Of a stretch of 64,000 nt of DNA, positions 63,030 to 64,000 are shown in pieces. A program made the translations under genes and the position numbers. Below the pieces are notes generated by a model. That model made no database searches, was not told the origin of the DNA, and was given only the letters and a program-made list of their open reading frames with translations. Each line of letters begins with the position of its first letter. Positions within the stretch are counted from its first letter, which is position 1. This DNA is from CALDTK01 sp045110575 (lineage in GTDB: Bacteria; Bacteroidota; Bacteroidia; Chitinophagales; Saprospiraceae), in the NCBI GenBank assembly GCA_045110575.1, contig JBGCGF010000056.1:1-64000 (forward strand), read 5' to 3'.

Positions 63030-63944
63030 CTATCTCCGCTTCCGAGCAAACAACGCAATGACCCCAACAGCAGCAGCAACGCCAATCCCCGTCAAGACAC
63101 TCTTCTGTGCATTGGTAAGCGGTTCGCGATCGTCGTCTGTTCCGTTGATGGCAGCAATTGCTTTTGCACCCAAGGCCATAGGGATGAACGCACCTCCAGC
63201 AGCAGAACCAACGATGACACGGCCGACGGTTTTGGCGGAAGCTAAAATGCCTTCCTCCTCAACATCTTTAGGCTCAGGAATCGCAGGACTTTCATTTGGT
63301 CCTTCAAGTGGTTTGCGACCAGAGATAGAAAGCGCGAAATGCTGATCGCCCGTGTACCATCCCGGATCGAGATACTTCACTTGGATATCTTCAAAACCAG
63401 CGGCTTCATACCAACGCAGGTAATCGTTCTCTGGCGGAAAGAGCATCCACGTGTTTGAGATCGCTTTACCCCACCATGTAGGTGGCTCGATAGGACCGAT
63501 AATCGTTGCACGTCCGCCGGGCTTCACGACGCGATATGCTTCGCGAACGCCTTGCGCTGGATGTGGCCAATACTCGATACTGCCCGCCGAAACGTAGCGA
63601 TCGTAGCTGTTGGTGGTTACCGGCAAATTCTCTGCATCACCAATGTGAAACTTAGCACCATGCAAGGCCTCTTTGGCGCGTGCATGCTGCATTTGATGCG
63701 GGCTCTGATCAATACAAGTGACTTGCGATGGGTTGACGTACTTGACGATCCCTTCGGTGGTAAAACCAGTTCCTGATCCAACATCAATCACTTTCAAATC
63801 TTCGCCATCGTCTAAACCAGCAATGGTGAGCGATTTCTCGCGCATTGGCTCTGTCCAGAAAAGTGGGTTGACGAGGTCATCATAGAATATTGAAAGGAAG
63901 CGGTAAAACCAGTAAGCTTCTTTCTTGTGTTGCATCAGGCGCAT
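63030..63944 (-). CDS. MPBQ/MSBQ methyltransferase-like protein with C-terminal membrane segments
   Basis: 304 residues. A SAM methyltransferase that follows the plant VTE3/archaeal MPBQ methyltransferase pattern: MQHKKEAYWFYRFLSIFYD at the start, motif I VIDVGSGTGFTTEGIVK (about 52-68), CIDQSPHQMQHARAK, DRYVSAGSIEYWPHP and AYRVVKPGGRATIIGP, and WMLFPPENDYLRWYEAAGFEDI. Plant VTE3 also has a C-terminal membrane helix; here two hydrophobic segments (about 238-265 and 283-301) end in a basic RKRR tail. It is expected to methylate 2-methyl-6-prenylbenzoquinol on the inner membrane. The gene starts 56 bases from the right edge, so more of the locus may lie outside. Contains an exact 14-mer (63229-63242). 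Confidence 0.85.
   Translation of the reverse strand: MRLMQHKKEAYWFYRFLSIFYDDLVNPLFWTEPMREKSLTIAGLDDGEDLKVIDVGSGTGFTTEGIVKYVNPSQVTCIDQSPHQMQHARAKEALHGAKFHIGDAENLPVTTNSYDRYVSAGSIEYWPHPAQGVREAYRVVKPGGRATIIGPIEPPTWWGKAISNTWMLFPPENDYLRWYEAAGFEDIQVKYLDPGWYTGDQHFALSISGRKPLEGPNESPAIPEPKDVEEEGILASAKTVGRVIVGSAAGGAFIPMALGAKAIAAINGTDDDREPLTNAQKSVLTGIGVAAAVGVIALFARKRR
63229..63242 (+). repeat. 14-mer motif copy (GTTTTGGCGGAAGC)
   Basis: Exact copy in the VTE3-like gene (minus strand), read as ASAKT, in the linker before the first C-terminal hydrophobic segment. Confidence 0.9.
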
Positions 63945-64000
63945 AAGTACCAGGAATTTGAGGACGGTAAGCTAAAGCTTAGGACTCAAAAAATAGCACA

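Noticed and set aside
228..63242. Recurrent 14-mer read as a protein motif (GFGGS-type glycine loop)
   Set aside because: The same DNA word is read in five different frames and also lies between genes, so conservation of protein sequence cannot explain it.

Overview
The window is chromosomal DNA from a member of the Bacteroidota, most likely a free-living aquatic one. Seen in the sequence: several secreted proteins end in type IX secretion (T9SS) type A sorting domains, there is a FecI/FecR/TonB-receptor trio, SusC-like plug features, sensor kinases with beta-propeller (Reg_prop/Y_Y_Y) sensors, many LytTR regulators, TPR/CHAT proteins and lipoprotein signals, and starts lack Shine-Dalgarno sequences. 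I cannot fix the class (Flavobacteriia and Saprospiria both fit). No rRNA, tRNA, CRISPR array, IS transposase or prophage was seen.

Layout. 0-6 kb: partial NAD-dependent epimerase, a beta-helix lipoprotein, then a tightly overlapping three-gene glycosyltransferase operon (DPM-like GT2, CslA-like processive GT2, GT-C membrane transferase). 6-11.4 kb: glutaminase, then an ECF sigma/FecR/TonB-receptor operon. 12-17.6 kb: T9SS beta-helix protein and a LytTR response regulator with a TPR histidine kinase. 17.8-25 kb: S9 peptidase, small lipoprotein, membrane AraC regulator, DUF1801 protein, YtcJ-like amidohydrolase lipoprotein. 25.2-29.5 kb: sigma factor, membrane TPR protein and TPR-CHAT protease. 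29.7-33.9 kb: 1413-residue modular T9SS protein. 33.9-35.3 kb: gene-poor, with two diverged copies of a hairpin unit. 35.3-42.5 kb: LytTR regulator with two paralogous propeller histidine kinases. 43-51.5 kb: TPR adenylate cyclase, SulP transporter, membrane LytTR protein, serine hydrolase, DUF2147 protein, outer-membrane barrel. 51.6-60.6 kb: T9SS FG-GAP and SprB-type proteins, DUF4375 protein, a HTH-Fic protein with a symmetric operator, small TPR protein and its pseudogene. 60.9-63.9 kb: a tocopherol/prenylquinol gene set (homogentisate phytyltransferase-like, tocopherol methyltransferase-like, plant/archaeal-type MPBQ methyltransferase-like).

Two things stand out. First, a 14-bp word, GTTTTGGCGRAAGC, occurs exactly 15 times in 64 kb (chance expectation about 0.001), in both orientations, in five of six possible reading frames and between genes, with an inverted pair placed like a terminator between convergent genes. 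This looks like DNA-level selection of the kind known for DNA uptake sequences. Second, the right end encodes three enzymes that resemble plant vitamin E enzymes, which is unexpected in this phylum. Smaller signals are the Fic operator, a MITE-like element with 16-bp terminal inverted repeats, matched upstream blocks before the two kinases, and several dispersed repeats.
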